A stretch of 33,556 nucleotides of DNA from an uncultured Bacteroidales bacterium (GTDB lineage: Bacteria > Bacteroidota > Bacteroidia > Bacteroidales > Paludibacteraceae): assembly GCA_902799185.1 (NCBI GenBank), contig CADBZO010000024.1:1-33556 (forward strand). The letters run 5' to 3'. The position numbers were made by a program, and so were the translations under genes. Every line of letters starts with the position of its first letter. Positions within the stretch are counted from its first letter, which is position 1. Below are positions 7,905-15,417 of this stretch, one piece after another. The notes below the pieces were generated by a model, which made no database searches, was not told where the DNA came from, and worked only from the letters and a program-made list of their open reading frames with translations.

Positions 7905-10756
7905 TCAATAGTTATCTCCACACGGCGGTTAAGCCGGCGTCCTTCCTCCGTATCGTTGGAGGCAACCGGCTGCGTATCGCCATAGCCCAAGGCGGTGATT
8001 CTCTCCGGTTCACAACCGTAAGCTATCAGTTGTTTCCGTACCGCTTCGGCGCGTGCCTTGGAGAGAGCCAGGTTATCCTCCGGCTTGCCTATATTATCCG
8101 TATGCCCGGACAACTGCACCCGGTAGCCGTAAGTCCGCACCAAGTCGGCTATGCGTCTCAACTCCGGCAGCGAGACGGGCATGATACTGTCGCTGGCGGT
8201 GGCAAAAAGCAGGTTGTTGATAGGCGTCGGTTCGTTGGCCTTTAGCACCGTAATCACCTCCGGCCGTTTGTCCTCCGGCAGCGTGATGGAATAGATGTCA
8301 TGCCGGCGACCGGCTTTCTGCGCGTAATATGCCGTCTTGCCGTCCGCTGTGATTTTGTACCAGCAGTCTCTTCCCGTGGTGTTGATCTGTTCCCCCAAGT
8401 TCTCCGGCTCGCTCCAACAGTTCCAGCAGGTGTCACTCTGCCGCCGGCTCACCCACACATCCAGATCGCCTATCGTCCCCTCCCTGTCGGAGGAGAAATA
8501 GAGCGTTTTCATATCCGGGTGCAGAAACGGCGAGCGTTCCATGCCGCGGGTGTTGACCGCCGGGCCGATAGAGAACGGTTTGCCCCAACGGCCTTGTGCA
8601 TCCCGGACGGAAACGAAGATATTGAGAGACGGTTTGTCTTCTCCTCCTGCCGGATAGTTGGCGGCAAAAAGAAGCGCCTTGCCGTCTGCGGTAATCATCG
8701 CATCCGCCTGCCAGTTGCCTATCTGCAAGGTCTGCGGCAGCGGTCTGGGTTCCGTCCAGCCGCGGTGCGGTATATGTTGCGAGAAGCACATCCGTCCTTC
8801 GATAAACAGCAGCATCATCCCCCCGTCGCCGGAAACGGATGTAGGTGCCTCGTTGCGATAAGGATTGCTCAGTTCGGGAACACGGCGGGCACTGCCCCAC
8901 TCGCCCGTCTTGGGGTTACGGTGCGATATATATATGTCTTCGCTCGTAGAGCCGTCTTCGCGGTTAAGGCCCACGAAATACAGTGTATTGTCATCCATGC
9001 TCAGTACGGGTCCGTATTCCTCGCCGGCTAAGGTATTGACAGCAGGCGGCAGGAGCTCCGGGCGGATGGAGTCGTTGGAGGTAAAACTACAGAAAATAAG
9101 CACTAATAGTTGCGCTGCCATCACCCGCAGGAAGGTCGTGAACGGATAGACGGTGGCGTAGCACACGGATGCCTGGTTGTTCTCGTTGGAGAGCGATTGT
9201 GCATAAGGCAAAGCCATAGCGGAAGTCATGGAGCCGATGAGCAGACCGACGACGGTGAAATAGTTCATCTTCATCCATTTATAGGCAATAGCACCTATCG
9301 TCAGCAGCGGCACGATGGTGATGACAAAGCCGTATCCGATCCATAGATAGCCGCCGTTCATGAGTGTCGGCATGAAGCCCTCACCTACACTCAGCCCCAA
9401 GGCTGCCAGGAAGAGCGTCAGGCCCAACTGCCGCGCCATCATGTTTGCCGAGGTGGTGGAGAAAGTGACCATGTTGTAATACGGTCCGTAATGGCCGATG
9501 AGAATAGCCACGATCAGCGAACCGCCTACGAGGCCTAATTTGAACGTCTGTCCCATACCCGGCAACGGGATCGGCAGTAATCCCACGCATATACCCAGTA
9601 CCATACCGAAGAACACCGGCATCAGATGCGGCACATCAAGCCTTTTCAGCTCGTTGCCGAAAGTCTCCGCTACGCGGCTCACGTCATGTTTGTCGCCCAC
9701 GACCATGAGCCTGTCGCCCAACTGAAGGACCATATCGTCCGTGGCTAACAGGTCAATACCGGCACGGCTGACACGCGTGATGGTAGCGTGGTACTGCTGC
9801 CTGAGATTGAACGAACGGATACGTTTGCCGTTGCACTCCGGCTTGGTCACCGCGATACGGCGGGAGATCAGATGGTCCGATTTCTCATGTTGCACACGCA
9901 AGTCATAATCCCGCATCTGCCCCAGCAGCCGCAAGGCGTCCAGATGCTGTCTGTCGGTCAGGATACGCAGTGTGTCGCCGTTGCTGAATGTCGTCTGGTC
10001 GTTCACCAGTTCGTCCGACCCGTCGGGACGGATGACACGACTGACAACCATCTCTTTAACCGGGCATATACGCACCAGCTCACTCATCGTCAGTACACCT
10101 ATCTGCGGGTTATTGAGGGTGATATCCACACAGAGCGGCTCCTCGTTGTCTTTCTGCGCCGCCTCGCGCAGCCTTTTCTCCTCTTCGGGCAGACTGACGC
10201 GGAAGGAGAGCCGTATCAGTTCAAACGCCAGGATGATACCTACTATACTCAGCGGATACGCCACCGCATAACCGGTAGCTATATCGGGGTTCGTGCTGCC
10301 CGTCAGGTCGAAATACGCCTGCTGCACCGCCGCCAGCGAAGGCGTGGAGGTCGTTGCACCGGACATCACGCCCGCCATTGTCCCCATCTCTATCCCCGTG
10401 GCGTAATGCAGTACGATCGCGCACACGCATCCTAACAGCACTACCGCCGCGGCAAGCATGTTCAACTGCAACACGCCCCGCTTGAACGGCGAGAAAGAAG
10501 GGCCTACCTGCAAACCGATAGAATAGACGAAAAGGATGAGACCGAAGTCCTTGGCGAACTGCTCTACCGAGTGGTCTATCTGCACGCCTGCCGAGGCAAA
10601 CGCGATACCGACAAACAGCACCCACGTCACACCTAACGAGAAATGACGTATCTTTGCTTTCTCGCCCAGCCACAGGCCGATAGTCATCACAATCGTCAAC
10701 CACAGCAGCGACTGCGTGATGGACGGATTAAACAAAAACTGCTCTATGCTATTCAT
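7880..10756 (-). CDS. AspT/YidE-type transporter fused to a PD40 propeller and OmpA domain
   Basis: 958 residues in one uninterrupted frame. Residues 1-190 hold the first membrane block. Two RCK_C (TrkA-C) domains follow at about 205-280 and 295-373. Residues 378-556 are the second membrane block, with the TVYPFTTFLRVMAAQLLVL ending typical of the C-terminus of AspT/YidE/YbjL transporters. At about 557 the protein continues as a periplasmic-type module: PD40/WD40-like strands (about 580-830; SMDDNTLYF, ADGKALLFA, PDMKTLYFSSDR) and an OmpA C-terminal domain (about 845-952; LSGHTDN, LSKARAEAVRKQL, GYGDTQPVASN, GRRLNRRVEI) that in known families binds peptidoglycan. Published AspT topology puts the C-terminus outside, which agrees with a periplasmic tail. 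Last gene of the gyrA operon, 3 nt after cinA. An internal ATG at 9119-9121 begins a signal-peptide-like segment. The domains are clear; substrate and purpose are unknown. Confidence 0.9.
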   Translation of the reverse strand: MNSIEQFLFNPSITQSLLWLTIVMTIGLWLGEKAKIRHFSLGVTWVLFVGIAFASAGVQIDHSVEQFAKDFGLILFVYSIGLQVGPSFSPFKRGVLQLNMLAAAVVLLGCVCAIVLHYATGIEMGTMAGVMSGATTSTPSLAAVQQAYFDLTGSTNPDIATGYAVAYPLSIVGIILAFELIRLSFRVSLPEEEKRLREAAQKDNEEPLCVDITLNNPQIGVLTMSELVRICPVKEMVVSRVIRPDGSDELVNDQTTFSNGDTLRILTDRQHLDALRLLGQMRDYDLRVQHEKSDHLISRRIAVTKPECNGKRIRSFNLRQQYHATITRVSRAGIDLLATDDMVLQLGDRLMVVGDKHDVSRVAETFGNELKRLDVPHLMPVFFGMVLGICVGLLPIPLPGMGQTFKLGLVGGSLIVAILIGHYGPYYNMVTFSTTSANMMARQLGLTLFLAALGLSVGEGFMPTLMNGGYLWIGYGFVITIVPLLTIGAIAYKWMKMNYFTVVGLLIGSMTSAMALPYAQSLSNENNQASVCYATVYPFTTFLRVMAAQLLVLIFCSFTSNDSIRPELLPPAVNTLAGEEYGPVLSMDDNTLYFVGLNREDGSTSEDIYISHRNPKTGEWGSARRVPELSNPYRNEAPTSVSGDGGMMLLFIEGRMCFSQHIPHRGWTEPRPLPQTLQIGNWQADAMITADGKALLFAANYPAGGEDKPSLNIFVSVRDAQGRWGKPFSIGPAVNTRGMERSPFLHPDMKTLYFSSDREGTIGDLDVWVSRRQSDTCWNCWSEPENLGEQINTTGRDCWYKITADGKTAYYAQKAGRRHDIYSITLPEDKRPEVITVLKANEPTPINNLLFATASDSIMPVSLPELRRIADLVRTYGYRVQLSGHTDNIGKPEDNLALSKARAEAVRKQLIAYGCEPERITALGYGDTQPVASNDTEEGRRLNRRVEITIETKVERQK

Positions 10757-10759
10757 TGC

Positions 10760-12007
10760 TTATTCTCTTAACAACCGTATCAGTCCGATCAGTGCTTTCA
10801 TGCAGGCGCGGTCGGTGATCTGCTCGCGTAGCTTGCCCAGGTGGAAGCACTCGGCGGTGGTGCCTTCGGGTGTTGCCCAGGCTATCCACACCGTGCCGAC
10901 GGGCTTCTCTGCCGTGCCTCCGGAAGGACCTGCAATGCCGCTGGTAGCAATCGCATAATCCGTCCCTATCAGTTTGCGAACGGACTCGGCCATCACGCGC
11001 ACTACTTCTTCGCTTACCACGCCGTGCGTTTTTATCATCTCTTCGGGAACACCTAAGAGATGCTCTTTGACGGAGTTGTCATAGCTGACGACGGAGCCCC
11101 AATAGAAAGCCGAACTGCCGGCATGTTTGTTGAACATGGCGGCTAACTTGCCTCCCGTGCAGCTCTCCGCCGTTGCGACAGTAGCGCCGCGTTCTTGCAG
11201 CCGGCGTCCTGCAATCACCTCCAACGGCTCGTCCGTCTCGGCAATCAGATAATCCGCCACCAGCGTCTTCAGCCGTCCGAACCACTCGTTCATCTCCGCC
11301 TCCGCAGCCTCGCCGTAGGACGACAGACGCAGACGGATGATACCGTCCTTGGGCAGATACGCCAGATGGAGATACCCGGGTTTGGAATTCTCGTAATCCT
11401 CTAAGATAATCGCCAGCGACGACTCCGGTATGCCCGTCACCTGCAACGTACGGTGCAGAATATGCCCTGATTCGTAATTCGTAATTTTTAATTCGTAATT
11501 CTCAATATACGGCAGTATCTGCTCGTCCATGGCAATCTTCATCTCGTACGGCACACCGGGCATGGAAGCCAGTATCTTGTCTCCCTTATGAAAAACCATC
11601 AGCGGCGCGGAGCCTACCCTGTTCTCTAATATCTCCGCGCACTCCGGCACCAGCCATTGCGTAGCCGTCAGGCGGTTCAGCACCTCCGGCCGCTCCTTGT
11701 ATAAATCATGGATATGCGCCCGCACCCGCGTATCTTCCACGAGGTGTGTCCCGAAATACTCGCACAGCACCTGCTTGGTGATGTCATCTTTGGTGGGTCC
11801 CAAGCCGCCGGTTGTCAGGACGATGTCCGCCCTGCCGAAAGCCTCTTCCAGCGCTGCGATGATATGTGCACGGTCGTCATGCACGGACGTGATCTGGAAC
11901 AACTCTATGCCGTTCTCATTCAGCCGCTGCGCCATCCAGGCGGAGTTGGTATCGACTACCTGGCCGATCAGCAACTCGTCTCCAATAGTGATTATCTCTG
12001 CTCGCAT
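10760..12007 (-). CDS. cinA: CinA family protein (competence/damage-inducible; NMN amidase-type)
   Basis: 415 residues from the ATG at 12005-12007 (MRAEIITIGDELLIGQVVDT). N-terminal MoCF-like domain with the LTTGGLGPTKDD motif (about 65-80), and C-terminal CinA domain (about 255-415) with TAESCTGGKLAAM, SYDNSVK, HGVVSEEVV and ATSGIAGPSGG. C-terminal CinA domains deamidate nicotinamide mononucleotide in pyridine nucleotide recycling; the N-terminal domain in related proteins hydrolyses ADP-ribose. ATG at 12017-12019 is an alternative start. The start overlaps the stop of the DUF3109 gene by 16 nt. A period-7 repeat (11470-11504) encodes an extra segment NYELKITNYE just before the conserved HILHRTLQVTG. 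Confidence 0.93.
   Translation of the reverse strand: MRAEIITIGDELLIGQVVDTNSAWMAQRLNENGIELFQITSVHDDRAHIIAALEEAFGRADIVLTTGGLGPTKDDITKQVLCEYFGTHLVEDTRVRAHIHDLYKERPEVLNRLTATQWLVPECAEILENRVGSAPLMVFHKGDKILASMPGVPYEMKIAMDEQILPYIENYELKITNYESGHILHRTLQVTGIPESSLAIILEDYENSKPGYLHLAYLPKDGIIRLRLSSYGEAAEAEMNEWFGRLKTLVADYLIAETDEPLEVIAGRRLQERGATVATAESCTGGKLAAMFNKHAGSSAFYWGSVVSYDNSVKEHLLGVPEEMIKTHGVVSEEVVRVMAESVRKLIGTDYAIATSGIAGPSGGTAEKPVGTVWIAWATPEGTTAECFHLGKLREQITDRACMKALIGLIRLLRE
11470..11504. repeat. Period-7 tract inside cinA
   Basis: Five heptamers on the plus strand: ATTCGTA three times, ATTTTTA once, and a diverged ATTCTCA. This is the same unit as the intergenic tract at 13708-13756. In the gene it encodes ENYELKITNYE between the two CinA domains. 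Confidence 0.85.
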
Positions 12008-12576
12008 TGTTTTTTCCATTCTGTTGCGGTTAACTCCAACTCGTCGTACCACTCCTTGCCGAAACGCCGGATCAGCGGTTCTTTCAAAAACTGATACAGC
12101 GGCACGTGGTTCTTCTTGCCTAAGACGCGTGCGCAGTGGCATATGTCCCACCGGTGGTACTCCACTCCTACGCGCTCGCCTACTTGCGACAGACGTATCG
12201 GGTACAGATGGCACGAGACAGGCTTCTTGAAATCAATCTTGCCGGCGTTATAGGCCTTCTCTATCAGACAGTAGCACCAGCCGTTATGGTCGGTACGGGC
12301 GAAGACGCAGTCTTTGTCGTTGACGATTGATGTCACCCGTTCCCCGGAAGGATCGTTATACGCAATACCTTGTGCTGCTACCACCGCCTTGGCCTCCGGC
12401 GTCATATCCGGCAGCAGGAGAGGAAGTATCTCGTTGATCTTCTGTTCCTCTTCGGCCTCTAACGGTGCTCCTGCATCACCTTCGATACAGCAACAGCCGC
12501 GGCATTTGTCCAGATCGCAGCAGAACTCCTTCTCCAGCACATCCAGACTGACCAGTGTGTCACCTATTATAAACAT
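11992..12576 (-). CDS. DUF3109 family cysteine-rich protein
   Basis: 194 residues. The N-terminal cysteine cluster has Cys at 19, 20, 25, 28, 29 and 30 (CCDLDKCRGCCCIEGDAGAP), with later cysteines in NDKDCVFA, GWCYCLIEKA, KPVSCHLYPIR and DICHCARV. The pattern matches DUF3109 proteins of Bacteroidota and resembles Zn- or Fe-S-binding YkgJ-type proteins. The function is unknown; metal binding is a reasonable inference. It overlaps the upstream mntP by 10 nt and the downstream cinA by 16 nt. Confidence 0.88.
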   Translation of the reverse strand: MFIIGDTLVSLDVLEKEFCCDLDKCRGCCCIEGDAGAPLEAEEEQKINEILPLLLPDMTPEAKAVVAAQGIAYNDPSGERVTSIVNDKDCVFARTDHNGWCYCLIEKAYNAGKIDFKKPVSCHLYPIRLSQVGERVGVEYHRWDICHCARVLGKKNHVPLYQFLKEPLIRRFGKEWYDELELTATEWKKQCEQR

Positions 12577-13133
12577 ACGCCTTCAATACATATCTTTATA
12601 CCCAGCCCGATAAGCACCAGTCCGCCCACCAGCTCCATGTTGATCTTCAGTCGGCCTACAAACACCCCGGCCAGATACCCGCCGAACGAGAACAGCGCCG
12701 TGATGCCGCCGATCGTCAGCACCGACCACCACAGCTGTCCGGGATAAGGGATAAACAGAATACCCGTAGCCAACACATCTACGCTGGTAGCCACTGCCAG
12801 CACCAGCAGGTGAGAGACTTTCCAGGAGGCTTTCTGCGCCTCGTCCTCATGCTCGTGGTACGACTCCCAGATCATCTTCACGCCCAGGAAACCTAAGATT
12901 ACCAAGGCTATCCACGGTGCATAACGCTGCATGAACTCCGTAAACAGACTGCCGGCAAAGAAACCGATCACCGGCATCCCCGCATGGAAGAGACCGAAGA
13001 TCAGGGCCATCAGCAACGGTCGCGGACGGTTGGACAGGTCGTATTTGTCTGATGTCAGACCTTGTACCACCGACACCGCACAGCAGTCCATTGCCAGACC
13101 GACTGCTAAAATGATAATAGATAAGATGCCCAT
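12567..13133 (-). CDS. mntP: Putative manganese efflux pump MntP
   Basis: 188 residues, six hydrophobic helices in two repeats of three, the MntP layout. Helix 1 contains LAVGLAMDCCAVSVVQGLTS, matching the MntP motif with a conserved Asp (about residue 16); the second repeat has AVATSVDVLATGI with its Asp. A charged His/Glu loop (ESYHEHEDEAQ) lies between the repeats. MntP exports Mn2+ from the cytoplasm. In E. coli it is controlled by MntR and a yybP-ykoY riboswitch; no such element is visible here because the gene is embedded in an operon 19 nt after def. Confidence 0.9.
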   Translation of the reverse strand: MGILSIIILAVGLAMDCCAVSVVQGLTSDKYDLSNRPRPLLMALIFGLFHAGMPVIGFFAGSLFTEFMQRYAPWIALVILGFLGVKMIWESYHEHEDEAQKASWKVSHLLVLAVATSVDVLATGILFIPYPGQLWWSVLTIGGITALFSFGGYLAGVFVGRLKINMELVGGLVLIGLGIKICIEGVCL

Positions 13134-13136
13134 AAA

Positions 13137-13159
13137 TTATCAATCTCAATCATCAATTC
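13137..13159. repeat. Weak period-7 tract at the def stop codon
   Basis: TCAA recurs at 13140, 13146 and 13153 with spacing 6 and 7. The def stop codon (13153-13155, minus strand) lies in it. It is less regular than the other tracts. Confidence 0.4.
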
Positions 13160-13701
13160 CTCCTGTACTTGTACCGCGCCCCCACTTTGCCTTTGGCTAT
13201 CGCCGCCAGTTTGTTGCGGGCGAAAGTCTTGCGGATGGGCGATATACGGTCGGTGAACACGTGCCCCTCCAGATGGTCGTACTCGTGCTGCACGATACGC
13301 GCCCGGAAATCCGTGAACGTCTCCTCGTGCTCGTTGAAATCCTCGTCCAGGTAACGAATGGTGACGGTCTTGGGACGAACGACATTCTCGCTGATACCCG
13401 GCAGGGAGAGACAACCCTCGCTGTAGGTGCATGTCTCCTCGCTCGTCTCCAGGATCTCCGGGTTGATGAACGCCCGCTTGAAGTCCTTGCACTCTGGATA
13501 GTCTTCCTCCAACTCTGTGCCATCTACTACGAACAGCCGCCACGGCTTGCCTACCTGCGGAGCCGCCAGACCGCAGCCTTCCGCTTGCGTCAGCGTCTCG
13601 TACATGTCCGCGATGAACTGTTTCAGTTCCGGCGTGTTCTCTATCTCCTCAGCCTGTTTTCTCAGTACCGGCTGTCCGTACAAATATATAGGTAGTATCA
13701 T
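13153..13701 (-). CDS. def: Peptide deformylase
   Basis: 182 residues with all three deformylase motifs: GCGLAAPQ at 42-49, EGCLS at 95-99 (metal-binding Cys97) and HEYDH at 139-143 (metal-binding His residues, catalytic Glu140). It removes the N-formyl group from nascent proteins using Fe2+ or a similar metal. It follows ruvX after a 45-nt gap made of a heptamer tract. The short C-terminal end KYRRN stops within another repeat-like stretch. Confidence 0.97.
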   Translation of the reverse strand: MILPIYLYGQPVLRKQAEEIENTPELKQFIADMYETLTQAEGCGLAAPQVGKPWRLFVVDGTELEEDYPECKDFKRAFINPEILETSEETCTYSEGCLSLPGISENVVRPKTVTIRYLDEDFNEHEETFTDFRARIVQHEYDHLEGHVFTDRISPIRKTFARNKLAAIAKGKVGARYKYRRN

Positions 13702-13707
13702 CGATCT

Positions 13708-13756
13708 ATTCGTAATTCGTAATTCGTAATTAGTAATTCGTAATTTTTAATTTTTA
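13708..13756. repeat. Period-7 tract between ruvX and def
   Basis: Seven consecutive heptamers on the plus strand: ATTCGTA four times, ATTAGTA once, ATTTTTA twice. It fills the ruvX-def gap and runs into ruvX, whose stop TAA (13747-13749, minus strand) lies in the sixth unit. Confidence 0.9.
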
Positions 13757-14163
13757 ATTGTCTCAAGGTACCCCTCGAGAATAATGCACGCAGCGATCTT
13801 GTCCACCACGGCTTTGTTCTGCCGGTCTTTTTTCTTCATGCCGCCGGCTATCATGGCTTGGTGCGCCAACACGGAGGTGAAGCGCTCGTCATACATAGTT
13901 ATAGGTTTGTCGGGAAATTGTTTCTTGAACTCCCCCATGAACGGTCGGATATAGTTCATGCTCTCCGATTCCTCGCCGTTCATCTGTGTCGGATGACCGA
14001 TGACCACTTCGTCCACGGGCTCGTGGGCAAAGTAGTCTGCCAGCCATTTCATCAGTTCTCTGGTCTCGATCGTAAGCAACGGATTAGCCGTTATGCGGAG
14101 TATATCCGTAACGGCTAATCCTGTACGCTTGCGACCGTAGTCTATTGCTAAGATACGTCCCAT
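13747..14163 (-). CDS. ruvX: RuvX/YqgF pre-16S rRNA nuclease, RNase H fold
   Basis: 138 residues. N-terminal LAIDYGRKRTGLAVTD with the first acidic residue at Asp8, GHPTQMNGEES in the middle, YDERFTSVLA (Asp92/Glu93) and the final acidic residue Asp121 in VVDKIAACIILEGYL. The family has been assigned to 5' maturation of 16S rRNA and earlier to Holliday junction resolution. The start directly abuts the stop of the TPR gene (14164). The last residues ETIKN and the stop codon are formed by the heptamer tract that follows. Confidence 0.95.
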   Translation of the reverse strand: MGRILAIDYGRKRTGLAVTDILRITANPLLTIETRELMKWLADYFAHEPVDEVVIGHPTQMNGEESESMNYIRPFMGEFKKQFPDKPITMYDERFTSVLAHQAMIAGGMKKKDRQNKAVVDKIAACIILEGYLETIKN

Positions 14164-15414
14164 TTAGAGGTTGTTGAGTTTCGCCTCGATCTCGTCGTAT
14201 TTGGCCTGCATGCCGTCCTCGGTACGGAAACGGTAGTACAGCATCTTCAGCGTCTGCATGTACGTCATGTTGTCCGGACGGAGCTCATGAGCCCGCTCGA
14301 AATAAGGGATGGACTGTTTGAACACGGCGTTCATCTCATCCAGCGCTTTCTTGTACTCGGCGTCGGATACCAGCGCGGCGGCCTCGTTCAGCTTCACGGC
14401 TTTGTTGTAATATACACGGCCCTTGCCGGCGATAGCGTCTGCGGAGTTGGCGTCCATGGACAGCACTTTGTCGAAATCAGCCATGGCGTCGTCGAAACGG
14501 TCCAGCATCTCATACAGCACACCGCGTTTGATGTAATACAGTTGCTCGGACGGGTTCTGCTCGATGAGCGAGGTGAAGAAAGCGATAGCCTCTTCCTCTT
14601 GGTGAGCCTGAACGGCGTAGCTGACGAGGTTCTGGATGAACCAGTCCTCTTGCGGGAAGCGCAGGATAGCGTGGTGCAATGCCTCTACGAACTTCACCGT
14701 GTCTTTGCTCATCATGTATTCCTGACACAGGAACTGGTTCACCATAATCGGCTCTATCTCACCGTCTTTGAGTTGTTCGAACAGCTCGATAGCCTCGGGG
14801 TGCATCTCGGCGCGGTAAGCGAAGCAGGCGGCGTTGTACTGATAGTTGGCATACGTGGTGTCACGCGGCATCTCCTTCTGGAGTTTCGGGTCTTGCATGG
14901 GGGCTAATGTCGGGATGTCCAGATGGGTCTTGAACGCCTTGTACGCGCCGGCGAAATCATTGGCCTCGTAGAGGACTGCGCCGTAGCGTACCAGATCCTC
15001 GCTCTTGTAGTAGGTCATGAGCATCTTCGCTACCTTGCCGCGCATCTTCGGGTCGGTCGGTACCTCTACGCCTTTCTTGTTGAGAACCGGTACCTGGGCC
15101 AGCTCATCGGCTTTCACCAGATACTCCAGGCTCTCTTCCATCGCGGCACCTACCGTCGGGATGTCTTTCGCCAGACCCATATACAGGTTATTGTTCTGAC
15201 GTTCAGCCTCTTTGAAACCAATCATACCTGCCCAGTAGTAGTTCTCGGCAGTGGGCTCCTGCTCCAATCCTTCTTTCACGGAAGCGCGTGCTGCTGCGAA
15301 ATCAGGGTTCTCGCTGTTCATCAGACTCTTGGCTTTCTTCACAGCCGGATTCTTCTGTGCAAAGCAGCCTGCGCTAACCAGCATCAGGGCTGCCAAAATC
15401 AATGTCTTTTTCAT
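14164..15414 (-). CDS. Exported tetratricopeptide-repeat protein
   Basis: 416 residues. The signal peptide MKKTLILAALMLVSAGCFAQ fits cleavage after Ala19, the usual Bacteroidota A/Q site. The Cys at 17 could suggest a lipobox but its context is poor. The rest is helical with several TPR-like pairs, clearest at EQLYYIKRGVLYEMLDRFDD followed by AMADFDKVLSMDANSADAIAG (about 290-335) and at SIPYFERAHELRPDN. It is probably a periplasmic scaffold; the partner is unknown. It sits 3 nt after gyrA and abuts ruvX, so it belongs to the gyrA operon. Confidence 0.88.
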   Translation of the reverse strand: MKKTLILAALMLVSAGCFAQKNPAVKKAKSLMNSENPDFAAARASVKEGLEQEPTAENYYWAGMIGFKEAERQNNNLYMGLAKDIPTVGAAMEESLEYLVKADELAQVPVLNKKGVEVPTDPKMRGKVAKMLMTYYKSEDLVRYGAVLYEANDFAGAYKAFKTHLDIPTLAPMQDPKLQKEMPRDTTYANYQYNAACFAYRAEMHPEAIELFEQLKDGEIEPIMVNQFLCQEYMMSKDTVKFVEALHHAILRFPQEDWFIQNLVSYAVQAHQEEEAIAFFTSLIEQNPSEQLYYIKRGVLYEMLDRFDDAMADFDKVLSMDANSADAIAGKGRVYYNKAVKLNEAAALVSDAEYKKALDEMNAVFKQSIPYFERAHELRPDNMTYMQTLKMLYYRFRTEDGMQAKYDEIEAKLNNL

Positions 15415-15417
15415 AAC

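Noticed and set aside
12008-12214. N-terminal extension of cinA by 69 residues
   Set aside because: The extension lies within the DUF3109 gene and does not resemble CinA; the conserved protein begins at MRAEIITIGDE.
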